DNA from: Alphaproteobacteria bacterium
Lineage (GTDB): Bacteria; Pseudomonadota; Alphaproteobacteria; Rhodobacterales; Rhodobacteraceae
Assembly (NCBI GenBank): GCA_030424865.1
Contig: JAUHVR010000001.1
Location: forward strand, 434,001 to 498,000
DNA length: 64,000 nucleotides
Reading direction: 5' to 3'
The position numbers and the translations under genes are program-made. The notes beneath the pieces are model-generated. The model saw nothing but the letters and a program-made list of their open reading frames with translations, did no database searches and had not been told where the DNA came from. Within the stretch, counting starts at the first letter, position 1; the number at the start of each line of letters is the position of its first letter. Below, one piece after another: positions 20,801-28,916 of the stretch.

Positions 20801-21673
20801 GGCTGGCCCGCGATAAACACCCTGCTTCTTGGCTTCCTGCTGCCAGCGACGGTGCTTTATCTGGTCGCCAGGAAAACCGAGGGCATCATGCGAGGTGCGC
20901 TTCTGGCAGGCACCTACCTGCTGGTTCTGGTCTGGGTCTGGCTGTCGTTCAAGCACGGCTTCCAAGGGTCGCGGCTTGCGCTCCGGCACGAAAGCCTTCT
21001 GGAGCTGTACCTGACAACCCTGGCCTGGCTGTTGCTGGGAAGCGCGCCCTTCTTCGTCAGCCGTATCGGCAAGATGGCCGAGGCGAAACGCGCGGGATAC
21101 GCCATTTTGACCGTCAGCAGTGCCATGCTGTTCGTTGGTCATACGCTGATATTCAATCCTGCAGTGGACACGTCATTTGTGCCGGGATGGCCGGTCTTCA
21201 ACGTGCTTTTGCTCGGGTTCATCGTGCCGGCCGTTATTCTGGGCCTTGTTGCGAACAAGCTGGACCAAGCACTACTCCTTATCATTCAGGCAGCGGCCTA
21301 TGTGCTTTTGTTCGTGGGGATCACGATGATGGTGAAGCATGCCTTCCAGGGGGCGGTGTTGACGCTGGAGACGCTGACCGACATCGAAGACTACGGTTAC
21401 TCCGCCGCATGGCTGGCCTTGGCGCTGGCCACCATGATCACCGGTATCGTGAAGGACAACAGCAATGTCCGTTATGCATCGCTGGGTGTTCTGCTGCTGG
21501 TCGTGATCAAAGTCTTCTTGCGGGACATGTCCGGTCTCGCCGGGCTTTGGCGGGTGGCCTCCTTTTTCGGGCTGGGCATCAGTCTTGTGGGCATCGGCTT
21601 TGTCTATCAACAGTTCATGTATCGAAAGCAGACGTCTGGTGTGGCACCGCCCACTGGGCCACAGGAGGCCTAG
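17885..21673 (+). CDS. DUF2339 giant polytopic membrane protein
   Basis: A 1262-residue protein of the DUF2339 family, function unknown. An N-terminal membrane helix (about 4-27) is followed by a coiled coil (TEISEAQKKQQALSEQVNRLQ) and an acidic Glu/Ala-rich linker to about residue 210. Some thirty hydrophobic helices then fill the rest, beginning at NWLVWIGGVSLAIAGIFLV. Internal motifs recur, for example ELYITTLAWL, ELYLTTLAWL, NPVFSGE and NPVFTGE, suggesting repeated modules in the C-terminal half. No Shine-Dalgarno is obvious before the ATG. It is followed at once by a DUF4139 gene, with which it presumably forms an operon. Confidence 0.9.
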   Translation: MEGLIGFLAIIVGAAIFLSPLVAFVALRRTTEIRTEISEAQKKQQALSEQVNRLQARLTAVLNDLEAPKAKAGPEDAEAEEEAKVPLPMLPATSVIDYEHPPQQSETVEGSTDEAQDVENDERSEESAAEEKPLGELAVAAAKIEAPLETIAKSDIEPPVDALSEREEVSDGQVEDIGADPEREEPSDERLVPPAALAARVSSEPSRDLERRLNTNWLVWIGGVSLAIAGIFLVRYIAEQGWLSPAMRCAIGVVFGLVLIIAGEVVRRRPLERAIATVNPDYVPQALTAAGLVSAFGSVYLAYAFYELIPSGRSFVLLAGITLTAFALSIVQGKFVALLGLAGAIATPALVSTQDPAAWGFFTYLGTVILATLAVADRQRWYWLPELSLIATAGWTALWLQQPMREADILPIGVTLGIVSLAGFALAWRAKPRPIPPEDSKSFGLTVGADEVAGTGFVLALGSVYTLAVMSDFLPTVHWLLLAFAVGAAMVVRLLPRFDWMLPCMALLSLAVFGLVYVDEDALANLSERLLGTPAPTDYFAEKYEKYLLHGTLIAIALFVGGLQSLGRAKQAQAVALTTGATPLALLVVGYAQFRNFSGDAVWVWAASASVAATVVATIFVRGRKNVASTVPDLYAALAVIAAVLALTFQFDRIWLTLSYAALVLVLAILSMRSDFATVRKLVNLIVLLVLARLTINPDLRGYEILHPLGMQWVSYGYLVPLALVLVASRIFKRTKDDLTVTVLEGAALLLGIVFISIEIRIYMTGSIYSGEYRLPEASLQTIAWLTSALVLARRNLRYPRVFSTWGARLLTAAGALQAVALQLVLLNPVFTGEFIDGYGVFNMLILSLAAPAVLLWLIAGSLLPEGNKYGSQVMVLLRGSAGLLAFAFVTEEVRVVFQGMLIRPEHASLLELYITTLAWLIPAAVPYVLNSDRTSDHLRLLASIVTLVAGLMLVLGHAYIYNPVFSGELVRGWPAINTLLLGFLLPATVLYLVARKTEGIMRGALLAGTYLLVLVWVWLSFKHGFQGSRLALRHESLLELYLTTLAWLLLGSAPFFVSRIGKMAEAKRAGYAILTVSSAMLFVGHTLIFNPAVDTSFVPGWPVFNVLLLGFIVPAVILGLVANKLDQALLLIIQAAAYVLLFVGITMMVKHAFQGAVLTLETLTDIEDYGYSAAWLALALATMITGIVKDNSNVRYASLGVLLLVVIKVFLRDMSGLAGLWRVASFFGLGISLVGIGFVYQQFMYRKQTSGVAPPTGPQEA

Positions 21674-21674
21674 C

Positions 21675-23342
21675 ATGCAGGCGAGTTCTGTCCGAAATCC
21701 TTTGGCTTGTGCTCTCTTGTTCTTGGTGCTGTTCGGCCTTCCGTGCGCACCCAATATGGCGAAGGCGGACGAGTTCAGCGTGGCCTCTCACATCCAGGCC
21801 GTGACCGTCTTTCCAACCGGCGCCGAGATCACGCGCGCATTTTCCGTCGATTTCCCAGTCGGTGAGCATGTCGTGAAAATCACCTTGCCGAATGACGTTC
21901 AGCGCAACAGCATACAGATCCAGAGCGGGGAGGGTGCGCAGGTCAGGATCAATTCGCTGGATTTGCGCCCGGCATCCATAGACGCGGATGCGCGCAAGAC
22001 GCGGGATGCAGCTATTGCCGCAGAAATCGCCGCGTTTGAAAGGATCATCTCGGAAAACACGAAGAAAATCGAGAATTCCAGACTGTCGCGCGAGTTGATT
22101 GAAACCCTGGCCCGGCGAACGCTGCAGCCACAGGGCCCCGAAACCTCGCCTCCGGTTCCCGAACCACAGCATCTGATCGCGCTGCTGGACATGGTCGATG
22201 TTCGATTGTCAGAAATTTCAGAGCTTGTTCTGGCAGCGCAGGGCGAAATTGACGCGTCACGTGCCAGAATTTCAGAGCTGGAAAACGCCTTGCTGGACCC
22301 AATCGATCCGCAGAAGCGTGACATGCTTGCGTCGATTTACGTCACGGCTGCAAGCGATGGAAAAGTCGGATTTAAATTGAGCTATCGTCTGCAATCGGCA
22401 TCGTGGCAGCCATTGTACGAGGCGAGGTTGTCGACAGGAGAGAGTGGTCAGGCAGCCCGATTGGAATTGGTGCGAAATGCCTCTGTGACGCAGGACACCA
22501 CAGAGGATTGGACAGATGTCGAGCTGAAGATCTCGACGGCGCAACGAACCGCGCGGATTTCGCCGCCGGTGCTGGGAAGTCAAACGGTCCGGCAGTTTGC
22601 CCGGGACGTGGATGCCGAGACGGCGCAGCTTTCCACCCGGCGCGACTTGGCCACTGCGTTGCAGATTGGAAAAGGGCCGCAAGACGCCGGGGACGGCAAT
22701 CGGTTTTCGGCAGAGGCGGCAAGCGCCGGGTTCAATCTGCGGTTCGACATCCCGGGTCGTGTAACGATCGATCACAGCGGAATTGCCAGGACCGTAAGAA
22801 TCCAGTCCGGCAGCATGCCGGCCGATCTTTCGCTATTTGCCACCCCCAAGATCGATCTGACCGCCTATCTTGTCGCGGAATTTACGGTTCAGAGCGAGGC
22901 GCCGCTGCTGCCTGGCCGCGTTATGCTGTTCCGGGATGGCGTCTTTATCGGCGAAGCGGTTCTGCCGCTGACGATGCCGGGTGAAACCTTGAAACTCGGT
23001 TTTGGCGCAGATGACCTCGTACGGATCGAACGCCACGAAACCGGAAGAAAATCGGGAGAGACCGGCTTGGTCTCGACTGCGTATATCGAGGAAAGAACCT
23101 ATCTGACACAGATTACAAGCAGACACTCTTTCGACATTCCGATTACCATCGAAGACCAGACGCCGGTCACGGACGATGAAAGGATTCGGGTCGAATTGCT
23201 TTCGGGGACCACCCGCCCCGATGTCGAGGATGTCGGCGACCGCTCAGGCGTCTATTCCTGGACCAGGGTGTTAAAGCCTTTTGTTCCGCAAGAGATCGGC
23301 TTTGGGTTTCGCGTCACATGGCCAAAGGGGATTTCAAGATAG
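21675..23342 (+). CDS. Secreted DUF4139 (MuiA-like) protein
   Basis: A 555-residue exported protein related to the mucoidy-inhibitor MuiA/DUF4139 family. It has a signal peptide (about residues 1-31), an N-terminal DUF4140-like segment beginning VTVFPTGAEITR, a helical coiled-coil region (about 110-190), and the DUF4139 beta-rich domain with SYRLQSASWQPLYEARLS, NASVTQDTTEDWTDVELKIST and the C-terminal PITIEDQTPV and GVYSWTRVL motifs. The ATG at 21675 has AGGAGG at ideal spacing, just inside the DUF2339 stop. Family function is unknown. A longer in-frame ORF from 21585 lies in the DUF2339 gene and was not used. Confidence 0.9.
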   Translation: MQASSVRNPLACALLFLVLFGLPCAPNMAKADEFSVASHIQAVTVFPTGAEITRAFSVDFPVGEHVVKITLPNDVQRNSIQIQSGEGAQVRINSLDLRPASIDADARKTRDAAIAAEIAAFERIISENTKKIENSRLSRELIETLARRTLQPQGPETSPPVPEPQHLIALLDMVDVRLSEISELVLAAQGEIDASRARISELENALLDPIDPQKRDMLASIYVTAASDGKVGFKLSYRLQSASWQPLYEARLSTGESGQAARLELVRNASVTQDTTEDWTDVELKISTAQRTARISPPVLGSQTVRQFARDVDAETAQLSTRRDLATALQIGKGPQDAGDGNRFSAEAASAGFNLRFDIPGRVTIDHSGIARTVRIQSGSMPADLSLFATPKIDLTAYLVAEFTVQSEAPLLPGRVMLFRDGVFIGEAVLPLTMPGETLKLGFGADDLVRIERHETGRKSGETGLVSTAYIEERTYLTQITSRHSFDIPITIEDQTPVTDDERIRVELLSGTTRPDVEDVGDRSGVYSWTRVLKPFVPQEIGFGFRVTWPKGISR

Positions 23343-23543
23343 CTGAAGCCCGACGAGCTTTTTCCGTGGGCGCAACACGATCGTACGAGCATCCGAAGTG
23401 GCCTGAGATTGGACGACGCAACTCTCTTTTTGATCGTTTGTTCGAAGGCGCCGCTTCGGCTTCTTTGCCAATGTCGTCCGAGACTTGGCTCCGCCCGGAA
23501 CGGACGGCAAAGCCATCATGATCGTCAGCAGCTTTGTCAGGCC

Positions 23544-23557
23544 GATCAGGCCTGATC
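23544..23557. repeat. Perfect 14-base palindrome between convergent genes
   Basis: GATCAGGCCTGATC is a perfect palindrome at the 3' end of the RidA gene, between it and the convergent DUF4139 gene. It has no loop and no T run, so a terminator role is uncertain. Confidence 0.4.
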
Positions 23558-23945
23558 AGGGGGCGGCGGCGGTGATCTCGACCTCGACCAAAAACTCGGT
23601 GCGCGTGAAGCCCGACACGATCAACAAGGTCGAGGCCGGCATCCATGGAACCGACGCAAACCACTCGTCCCGGGCCTGCATGTAGGCCTGCATGTGATCG
23701 CGCGATGTGACCCAGGCATTCACCCGCACCACATCCGATGGCCCCATCTGCGCCTCGTTCAGGATCTTGCCGCAGGCCGCAAAGCAATATCGCGCCTGTT
23801 CGAGCGCCCCGTCCGGCACCGTTCCGTCCGGGTCAAGCCCCAGTTGTCCAGAGGTCATGACGACGCGATAGCCTGCCGGGATCTCCACACCATGAACGTA
23901 GCGCGCCATTGGGGGTGCGATGTCGGGGGGAAGCAAAGCTCGCAT
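23556..23945 (-). CDS. RidA family protein
   Basis: A 129-residue member of the RidA/YjgF family, which hydrolyses reactive enamine/imine intermediates. It shows AGYRVVMTSGQLGLDPDG, QARYCFAACGKIL and DVVRVNAWVT. The C-terminal segment TEFLVEVEITAAAP replaces the usual PxxxxRxxVGVxxLP with a threonine-arginine-threonine sequence, so the conserved catalytic Arg is not clearly in register and this may be a non-canonical subgroup. The start at 23945 has GAAAGG upstream. It is a single gene, divergent from the solute-binding protein gene. Confidence 0.88.
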   Translation of the reverse strand: MRALLPPDIAPPMARYVHGVEIPAGYRVVMTSGQLGLDPDGTVPDGALEQARYCFAACGKILNEAQMGPSDVVRVNAWVTSRDHMQAYMQARDEWFASVPWMPASTLLIVSGFTRTEFLVEVEITAAAP

Positions 23946-24349
23946 GGTCCTGTGCCTTTCAACGATGTGTCCCCAAGTCCGCAACATCGGGGTCCGTGCG
24001 ATACTCATCCAGCCAGCGGTTCTTTTCCAGCCGTTTTGTCGACCCCGCCGTGTTGTGTTCCCAAAGCACTGCGATTTTTCAGGAGGGGCGACATCTGTCG
24101 GGCTTGGCCTTGCTGCCAACAGGTGGAAATTGCCTTCAAATCGGGCATGTCGGTCCAGCATACCCTTTGCGACCGCAGGATGCTGCCCGGATGCTTGCCA
24201 AGAGAACAGGGCCTGACTAGGGTTTCATCGACTCTGGCACAGTTGGAAGGGCCATGCGGTCGCACGTTGTCCAAAGGACGCGGGCGGGCCGTGCACTTTT
24301 CCGCAGATGGCGCATCATGAACAGCGCCAAGACCAGGGAGGGCCTTGTC
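23946..24349. other. Intergenic region, divergent RidA and SBP genes
   Basis: About 400 bases between divergent starts that must carry the promoters of both genes. I see no coding sequence, strong repeat or recognisable operator in it. Confidence 0.5.
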
Positions 24350-26020
24350 ATGGCCAAGACTGATCACTCTACTTCTCATCGACTGCGCCATCTCGAGGCT
24401 TCGGCCAAGGCAACGCGCGATGCCGGTTGCGAGCAGACCCGCCGAGAATTTTTGGCGACCGCAACCAGCTTTGGCGTCACCGCGGCGGCCGCCTACGGCA
24501 TGCTGGGGATGCCCACGCCGGCCCGTGCGGCAGGCACGCCCCAAATGGGGGGCACGGTGCGTATCCAGCAGGAAATCGTGACCATGCGCGATCCGCGCAA
24601 GTTCGATTTCAACAGCCTTGCCAATTTCACCCGCGGCTGGCTGGAGTATCTGGTGCAATACAACTCGGATGGCTCTTTCACACCGTCGCTGCTTGAAAGC
24701 TGGGACATCAACGAGAATGCAACCGAGTACACGCTGAATGTCCGCCCGGGTGTGACCTGGAACAACGGCGATGCCTTCACCGCGGCAGATGTCGCGCGCA
24801 ACATCGCACGCTGGTGCGACAGCACGGTCGAGGCGAACTCGATGGCGATCCGCTTTGGCACGATTGTCGACAGCGACAGCGGCAAGCTGATGGACGGGGC
24901 CGTCACGGTTGTGGACGAACTGACCGTCAAGATCACGCTGCCCCGGCCCGATATCTCGCTCATTGCTGGCATGGCGGACTATCCGGCGGCGGTGGTGCAC
25001 GAAAGCTTTGACGAAAACACCATGATCGACAACCCGATCGGCACCGGCCCCTATCTGCCGGAGTTCTATTCGGTGGGCGAGGCCTGGGCGATTGTCCGCA
25101 ACACCAATCACACCTGGTGGAACGCGGGCAACGGTGCCTGGATGGACCGCATCGAGGGGGTCGACTACGGATCGGACCCTGCGGCCCATTTCAGCGGGGC
25201 CGAGGCCGACGAGATCGACGTCACCTATGACACCGAGGGCGATTTTGTGCCCGCGTTTGATGCCCTGGACGGCTGGACCAAGCACACCGTGACAACCGGC
25301 GCGGTGGTGCTGGCACGGGCCAACCAGAACGCCGAGGTCAACGGGATGAAACCCTATGCCGACGCGCGGGTGCGCAAGGCCCTGGCGCTTGCCGTGAACA
25401 ATGCAACGGTGCTGGAACTTGCCTACAACAACCTTGGTTCGGTGGGCGAAAACCACCACGTTTCCAAGGTTCACCCCGACTATGCGGATATCGGCCCGGC
25501 GGAATACGATCCCGACAAGGCCATGGCGCTGATGACCGAAGCGGGCATGGCGGATTTCGAACACGAGCTGATCTCTCTGGACGCGGCCTTCTGGAAGGCC
25601 ACGGGGGACGCCATCGGCGCTCAGCTGCGGGACGCCGGGTTCAAGCTGACGCGGACGGTCATCCCGTCGTCGAGCTTCTGGAATGATTGGGACAGCTATC
25701 CCTTTTCGATCACCAACTGGAACCACCGGCCGCTTGGGATCCAGACCTATGCGCTGGCCTATGTCTCGGGTGTGTCCTGGAACGAGGCGGGCTTTGCCAA
25801 CGCCGAATTCGACGCGCTGGTCGAACAGGCTTTGGCCACACCGGGCGTCGAAGCGCGCAGCGCGATCATGGCCAAGCTGGAACAGATCATGGTCGACGAA
25901 GGTGTGATCATTCAGCCCTACTTCCGTGGGCTGGCCAACCACTCGAAGTCAAACCTGGGTGGGGCGGGCATTCACATCAGTCAGGAAATGTACCCGCAGT
26001 ACATGTACTGGATGGCCTGA
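24350..26020 (+). CDS. Tat-exported family 5 ABC substrate-binding protein
   Basis: A 556-residue periplasmic binding protein of the dipeptide/oligopeptide/nickel type (SBP_bac_5). A long polar N-region leads to a twin-arginine signal, [13 protein letters not shown], ending near ARAAG. The core has the family motifs [48 protein letters not shown] and [14 protein letters not shown] at 24350 has GGGAGG eight bases upstream, better than the ATG at 24317. It would deliver solute to an ABC permease, but no matching permease or ATPase gene is in the window, so it either partners elsewhere or works as an orphan. A bidirectional terminator follows. Confidence 0.92.
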   Translation: MAKTDHSTSHRLRHLEASAKATRDAGCEQTRREFLATATSFGVTAAAAYGMLGMPTPARAAGTPQMGGTVRIQQEIVTMRDPRKFDFNSLANFTRGWLEYLVQYNSDGSFTPSLLESWDINENATEYTLNVRPGVTWNNGDAFTAADVARNIARWCDSTVEANSMAIRFGTIVDSDSGKLMDGAVTVVDELTVKITLPRPDISLIAGMADYPAAVVHESFDENTMIDNPIGTGPYLPEFYSVGEAWAIVRNTNHTWWNAGNGAWMDRIEGVDYGSDPAAHFSGAEADEIDVTYDTEGDFVPAFDALDGWTKHTVTTGAVVLARANQNAEVNGMKPYADARVRKALALAVNNATVLELAYNNLGSVGENHHVSKVHPDYADIGPAEYDPDKAMALMTEAGMADFEHELISLDAAFWKATGDAIGAQLRDAGFKLTRTVIPSSSFWNDWDSYPFSITNWNHRPLGIQTYALAYVSGVSWNEAGFANAEFDALVEQALATPGVEARSAIMAKLEQIMVDEGVIIQPYFRGLANHSKSNLGGAGIHISQEMYPQYMYWMA

Positions 26021-26035
26021 GACCTATGAAATACA

Positions 26036-26058
26036 GACCCCGCGCCCGACGCGGGGTC
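26036..26058. terminator. Bidirectional hairpin between convergent genes
   Basis: Perfect 9-base GC-rich arms GACCCCGCG / CGCGGGGTC around CCCGA, followed by a pyrimidine-rich CTGCTTTCTT. It stands 16 bases after the SBP stop and 22 bases from the end of the convergent small membrane protein gene. Confidence 0.8.
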
Positions 26059-26079
26059 CTGCTTTCTTCGCTGGCGTCA

Positions 26080-26565
26080 TCACAGCATCAGCACAACCAG
26101 CACAAAGAACCCCCAATACATGAACATGAAGTGGTTCGATTGCGCCCATTGGTGGCAATACCAATAGGCATATCGGTTCCCGCCGATCAGGAAGCCCGCC
26201 CAGATCGACGTGAAGAACGCAACGCTCAGCACCGACACACCCGTCGCCGTCGCCGGAGCGACAATGCCAAGTGCCGCAAGCCCCAGCAGAAGCGTTGACA
26301 GGATCAGCACCCCGGCGGCAAGCGTTTCGGCCAGCCGGATCACCTGGAACAAAAGGCTGATCGTCCTTGGGTCATCGATACGACGGTGCGCGATCATCGC
26401 ATAGTCTTCCGGGTAATCCTTGGCCAGAAAATCCATGCGCACCACAACGGCCACGCTTTCTTCGTTCATCCGTGGATGCACCCAATTGTCGGCCACGGCC
26501 AGCGTCATCCAGACCGCAAGTCCCGCGACCAGCGCCGCATCCACCAGAAAGAACAACATGTCCAT
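26080..26565 (-). CDS. DUF2165-like small membrane protein
   Basis: A 161-residue integral membrane protein with about four helices (roughly residues 3-25, 73-97, 100-123 and 140-161). The C-terminal half with GGNRYAYWYCHQWAQSNHF resembles DUF2165 family members. The start ATG at 26565 has GGAGG at good spacing. It begins 11 bases downstream of the dioxygenase stop and may be the last gene of the catabolic operon. Function unknown; the family match is from memory of its motif pattern. Confidence 0.65.
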   Translation of the reverse strand: MDMLFFLVDAALVAGLAVWMTLAVADNWVHPRMNEESVAVVVRMDFLAKDYPEDYAMIAHRRIDDPRTISLLFQVIRLAETLAAGVLILSTLLLGLAALGIVAPATATGVSVLSVAFFTSIWAGFLIGGNRYAYWYCHQWAQSNHFMFMYWGFFVLVVLML

Positions 26566-26576
26566 CTCACCCTCCG

Positions 26577-27470
26577 TTATGCCGCGCCCTGGGGCATGCG
26601 GATTGCGTTCAGGCCATCGGCCTCGGTCACGCTGGAACAGATGCTCGACAGTTTCCGGGGCTGCTCATAGGGCCAGTGCGTGCCCCGGTGCATGGCTGCC
26701 CTTTGATCCCAAAGCAGCACGTCGCCTTCCTGCCAGACATGCGAATAGACATAGCGCGGCTGTGTGCAGAACGCGGTCAGCTCGGCCAAAAGATCTTCGC
26801 TCTCTGCCTCGCTGTAGCCATCGACCTTGTAGGCATGGCTGGCCAGGTACAGCGCGTCGCGTCCGTTTTCCGGGTTGGGCCAGACCGAGGCCCAATGCTG
26901 GTCCGGCCATTTGTTGAACATCGGCAGTTTGGACAACTCGACCGAGATCTTTTTGCGCGAGTGGCTATAGCGATGCCAGATGCCCCGCCCGCGGATCCGG
27001 TCTTTCAGCGCTTCGGGCATTTCGGCCCAGGCCGCGCGTGTCGAGGCAAGCTCGGTCGCGCCGCCTTCGGTGGTGACGATGCGCGCGACCAGAATGTTGA
27101 TCAAAGCTGGGACCGGCAGGAAGGTGCTGTCGGAATGCCAAAGGAAATTGGTCTTCAGGTTCAGCGTCTTGAGGTCCATTTCACCCGAGGTTGTTCCGTC
27201 CTCCAGCACATTCGAGACCTCGGGGATCTTGAAGGCCTCGCCCGGCTTGCGTTCGTCTGCCTGACGGTCTTCGATGGGGCCAAAGAGCTGGGCAAGCTCC
27301 AGGTGCTTGGCGTCGGTCAGGGCCTGCCCGCGGAACAGCAAGGCCGAATGCTCTTCGAACAGGGCGCGGATCTCGGGAAACAGGTGGTCGGCACTGACAT
27401 CCATCAGGTTCAGGCCGTGAACTTCGACACCAAACGTCGGGTTCAGCGGCGTCAGATCGAATTGCGACAT
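26577..27470 (-). CDS. TauD/TfdA family Fe(II)/2-oxoglutarate dioxygenase
   Basis: A 297-residue non-haem iron oxygenase that couples 2-oxoglutarate decarboxylation to hydroxylation, often followed by release of sulfite, phosphate or an amine. The metal triad is visible as the HxD in LWHSDSTF and the distal His in AAMHRGTHW, with the 2-oxoglutarate-binding Arg expected just after. The ATG at 27470 has AGGAG nine bases upstream; the ATG at 27479 has it too close. It is 12 bases downstream of the FAD oxidase. The substrate is unknown; members act on taurine, 2,4-D, clavaminate and many others. Confidence 0.92.
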   Translation of the reverse strand: MSQFDLTPLNPTFGVEVHGLNLMDVSADHLFPEIRALFEEHSALLFRGQALTDAKHLELAQLFGPIEDRQADERKPGEAFKIPEVSNVLEDGTTSGEMDLKTLNLKTNFLWHSDSTFLPVPALINILVARIVTTEGGATELASTRAAWAEMPEALKDRIRGRGIWHRYSHSRKKISVELSKLPMFNKWPDQHWASVWPNPENGRDALYLASHAYKVDGYSEAESEDLLAELTAFCTQPRYVYSHVWQEGDVLLWDQRAAMHRGTHWPYEQPRKLSSICSSVTEADGLNAIRMPQGAA

Positions 27471-27482
27471 GCTGCGCATCTC

Positions 27483-28916
27483 CTATGAGGGGTCATCTGC
27501 TGCGCTGCCACGTCCGGCGAGCGCCTCGATTTCTTCGGCCGGAAGGTGGCGCACCTTTTCCCATTCCACGGATTTTCCGGGGTTCAGCAAACCCTTGGGG
27601 TCAAGCCGTTTTTTCCAGGCCAGGTGGCGATAGTCGGGCTGCATGTGGTTGCCTTCGATCACGTTCACATGGGCGTCATAGACGGTGAAGCCATCTGCCT
27701 CGTAGGTGGCGTTGATCTCGGCCAGACGCGCGGCATCGCGAAACCAGATGATCGGCAGATCCGCGACGGCAACCTTGCCATCAACGCGCGTGAATTCATG
27801 GTGCGGCCAGACGTCATCGCCCTGCCTGTCCCGCATCGCCACAACACGCGCGGCGTCAGAAGGATCGGGCACACCGATCTGCTGATAGGTCGCCGAGCGG
27901 TCGGATTTCAGCACCTGAAGCGTGGTGTGATTGTAAGCGAATTCAAAGACATGCGGCAGTTTCGCGGCGGCGCGCTCGGCGTCGCTCATCGCCAGGTGCA
28001 CGACACCGCCATGGGTCGCCATCAAGGCGCGCAGCGCTTCCATGTGCTCTCGCGGCACAAGTGTCACAACCAGATGGTGCCCCTTGGGGACATACCCCTC
28101 AAGCCTGCGGAAGTAGTCGACGATCCGGGCGTCGACCACCGAACACAGTTTGCGCCCGATTGTCTCTTCGGGGGCCGAGGCCAGGGCAAACCCCGCCGTA
28201 TAGCAGGCAAGATAGCTGTCAAAGCCGATCATGCATCCGACCCAATCGCGACTGGGCACCGTGCGCAGGGTGACTTCGGTGATCGCCCCGTTCAGCCCCC
28301 AGGCGTGGTGGATCTGCAGGGCGGCATCGGCGTCAAAGACATGCTCGACGGGCTGCGCCTCGACCGACAGAGCCTTGAGTTGGACGATGTTGCCCTTCTG
28401 GCGCAGCGGCCCGTTGGCGATCGACCCGATCCCGGCGGACCCGCCGGCCACAAATCCGCCAACCGTCGCGATGTCCTGCGTCGAGGGGAACATCGCCATC
28501 TCCCAACCTTCGGCGGCCAGTGCGGTGTTGATGTCGGCCATGAGCGCGCCAGCTTCGACGCGGACGAACCCCTCGCCAATTTCCAGGATGCGGTTCATCG
28601 CCGTGGTTTCTATGATCAGGCCACCTTTCAGAGGCACCGCCTGCCCATAGTTGCCGGTTCCACCCCCGCGCAGCACCACCGGGATCTGTTCGGAATGGGC
28701 CACTTGCAGACAATGCGCCAATTCCTCGCGCGTTTTGGGACGGAGCAGAAGGTCGCCAAACGACCGGCGCAGTTGCGCGTTCAGAATTGGCGAATACCAA
28801 AAGAAATCGCGGCTTCGTTTCTTGACCGTCACCGGATCGTCGATCACTTCGACCGGCTCGAGTTTGCGCGCGATCTGGGACCAGTCGCGCGGGCCCTCGT
28901 TGGCATCGTTACGCAT
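27483..28916 (-). CDS. FAD-binding oxidoreductase (GlcD/PCMH type)
   Basis: A 477-residue flavoprotein with a PCMH-type FAD domain: LLLRPKTREELAHCLQVA, PVVLRGGGTGNYGQAVPLKGG and the GFVAGGSAGIGSIANG nucleotide loop. The C-terminus DPKGLLNPGKS is typical of D-2-hydroxyacid/vanillyl-alcohol-type oxidases. It probably oxidises a hydroxy acid or amine-bearing acid and passes electrons to oxygen or quinone. The start overlaps the amidohydrolase stop by 8 bases, so the two are coupled. Its precise substrate cannot be read. Confidence 0.88.
   Translation of the reverse strand: MRNDANEGPRDWSQIARKLEPVEVIDDPVTVKKRSRDFFWYSPILNAQLRRSFGDLLLRPKTREELAHCLQVAHSEQIPVVLRGGGTGNYGQAVPLKGGLIIETTAMNRILEIGEGFVRVEAGALMADINTALAAEGWEMAMFPSTQDIATVGGFVAGGSAGIGSIANGPLRQKGNIVQLKALSVEAQPVEHVFDADAALQIHHAWGLNGAITEVTLRTVPSRDWVGCMIGFDSYLACYTAGFALASAPEETIGRKLCSVVDARIVDYFRRLEGYVPKGHHLVVTLVPREHMEALRALMATHGGVVHLAMSDAERAAAKLPHVFEFAYNHTTLQVLKSDRSATYQQIGVPDPSDAARVVAMRDRQGDDVWPHHEFTRVDGKVAVADLPIIWFRDAARLAEINATYEADGFTVYDAHVNVIEGNHMQPDYRHLAWKKRLDPKGLLNPGKSVEWEKVRHLPAEEIEALAGRGSAADDPS

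Noticed and set aside
24005-25942. 645-codon minus-strand ORF opposite the binding protein
   Set aside because: Lies opposite a well-supported SBP gene with a Tat signal; no domain is recognisable in the antisense product.
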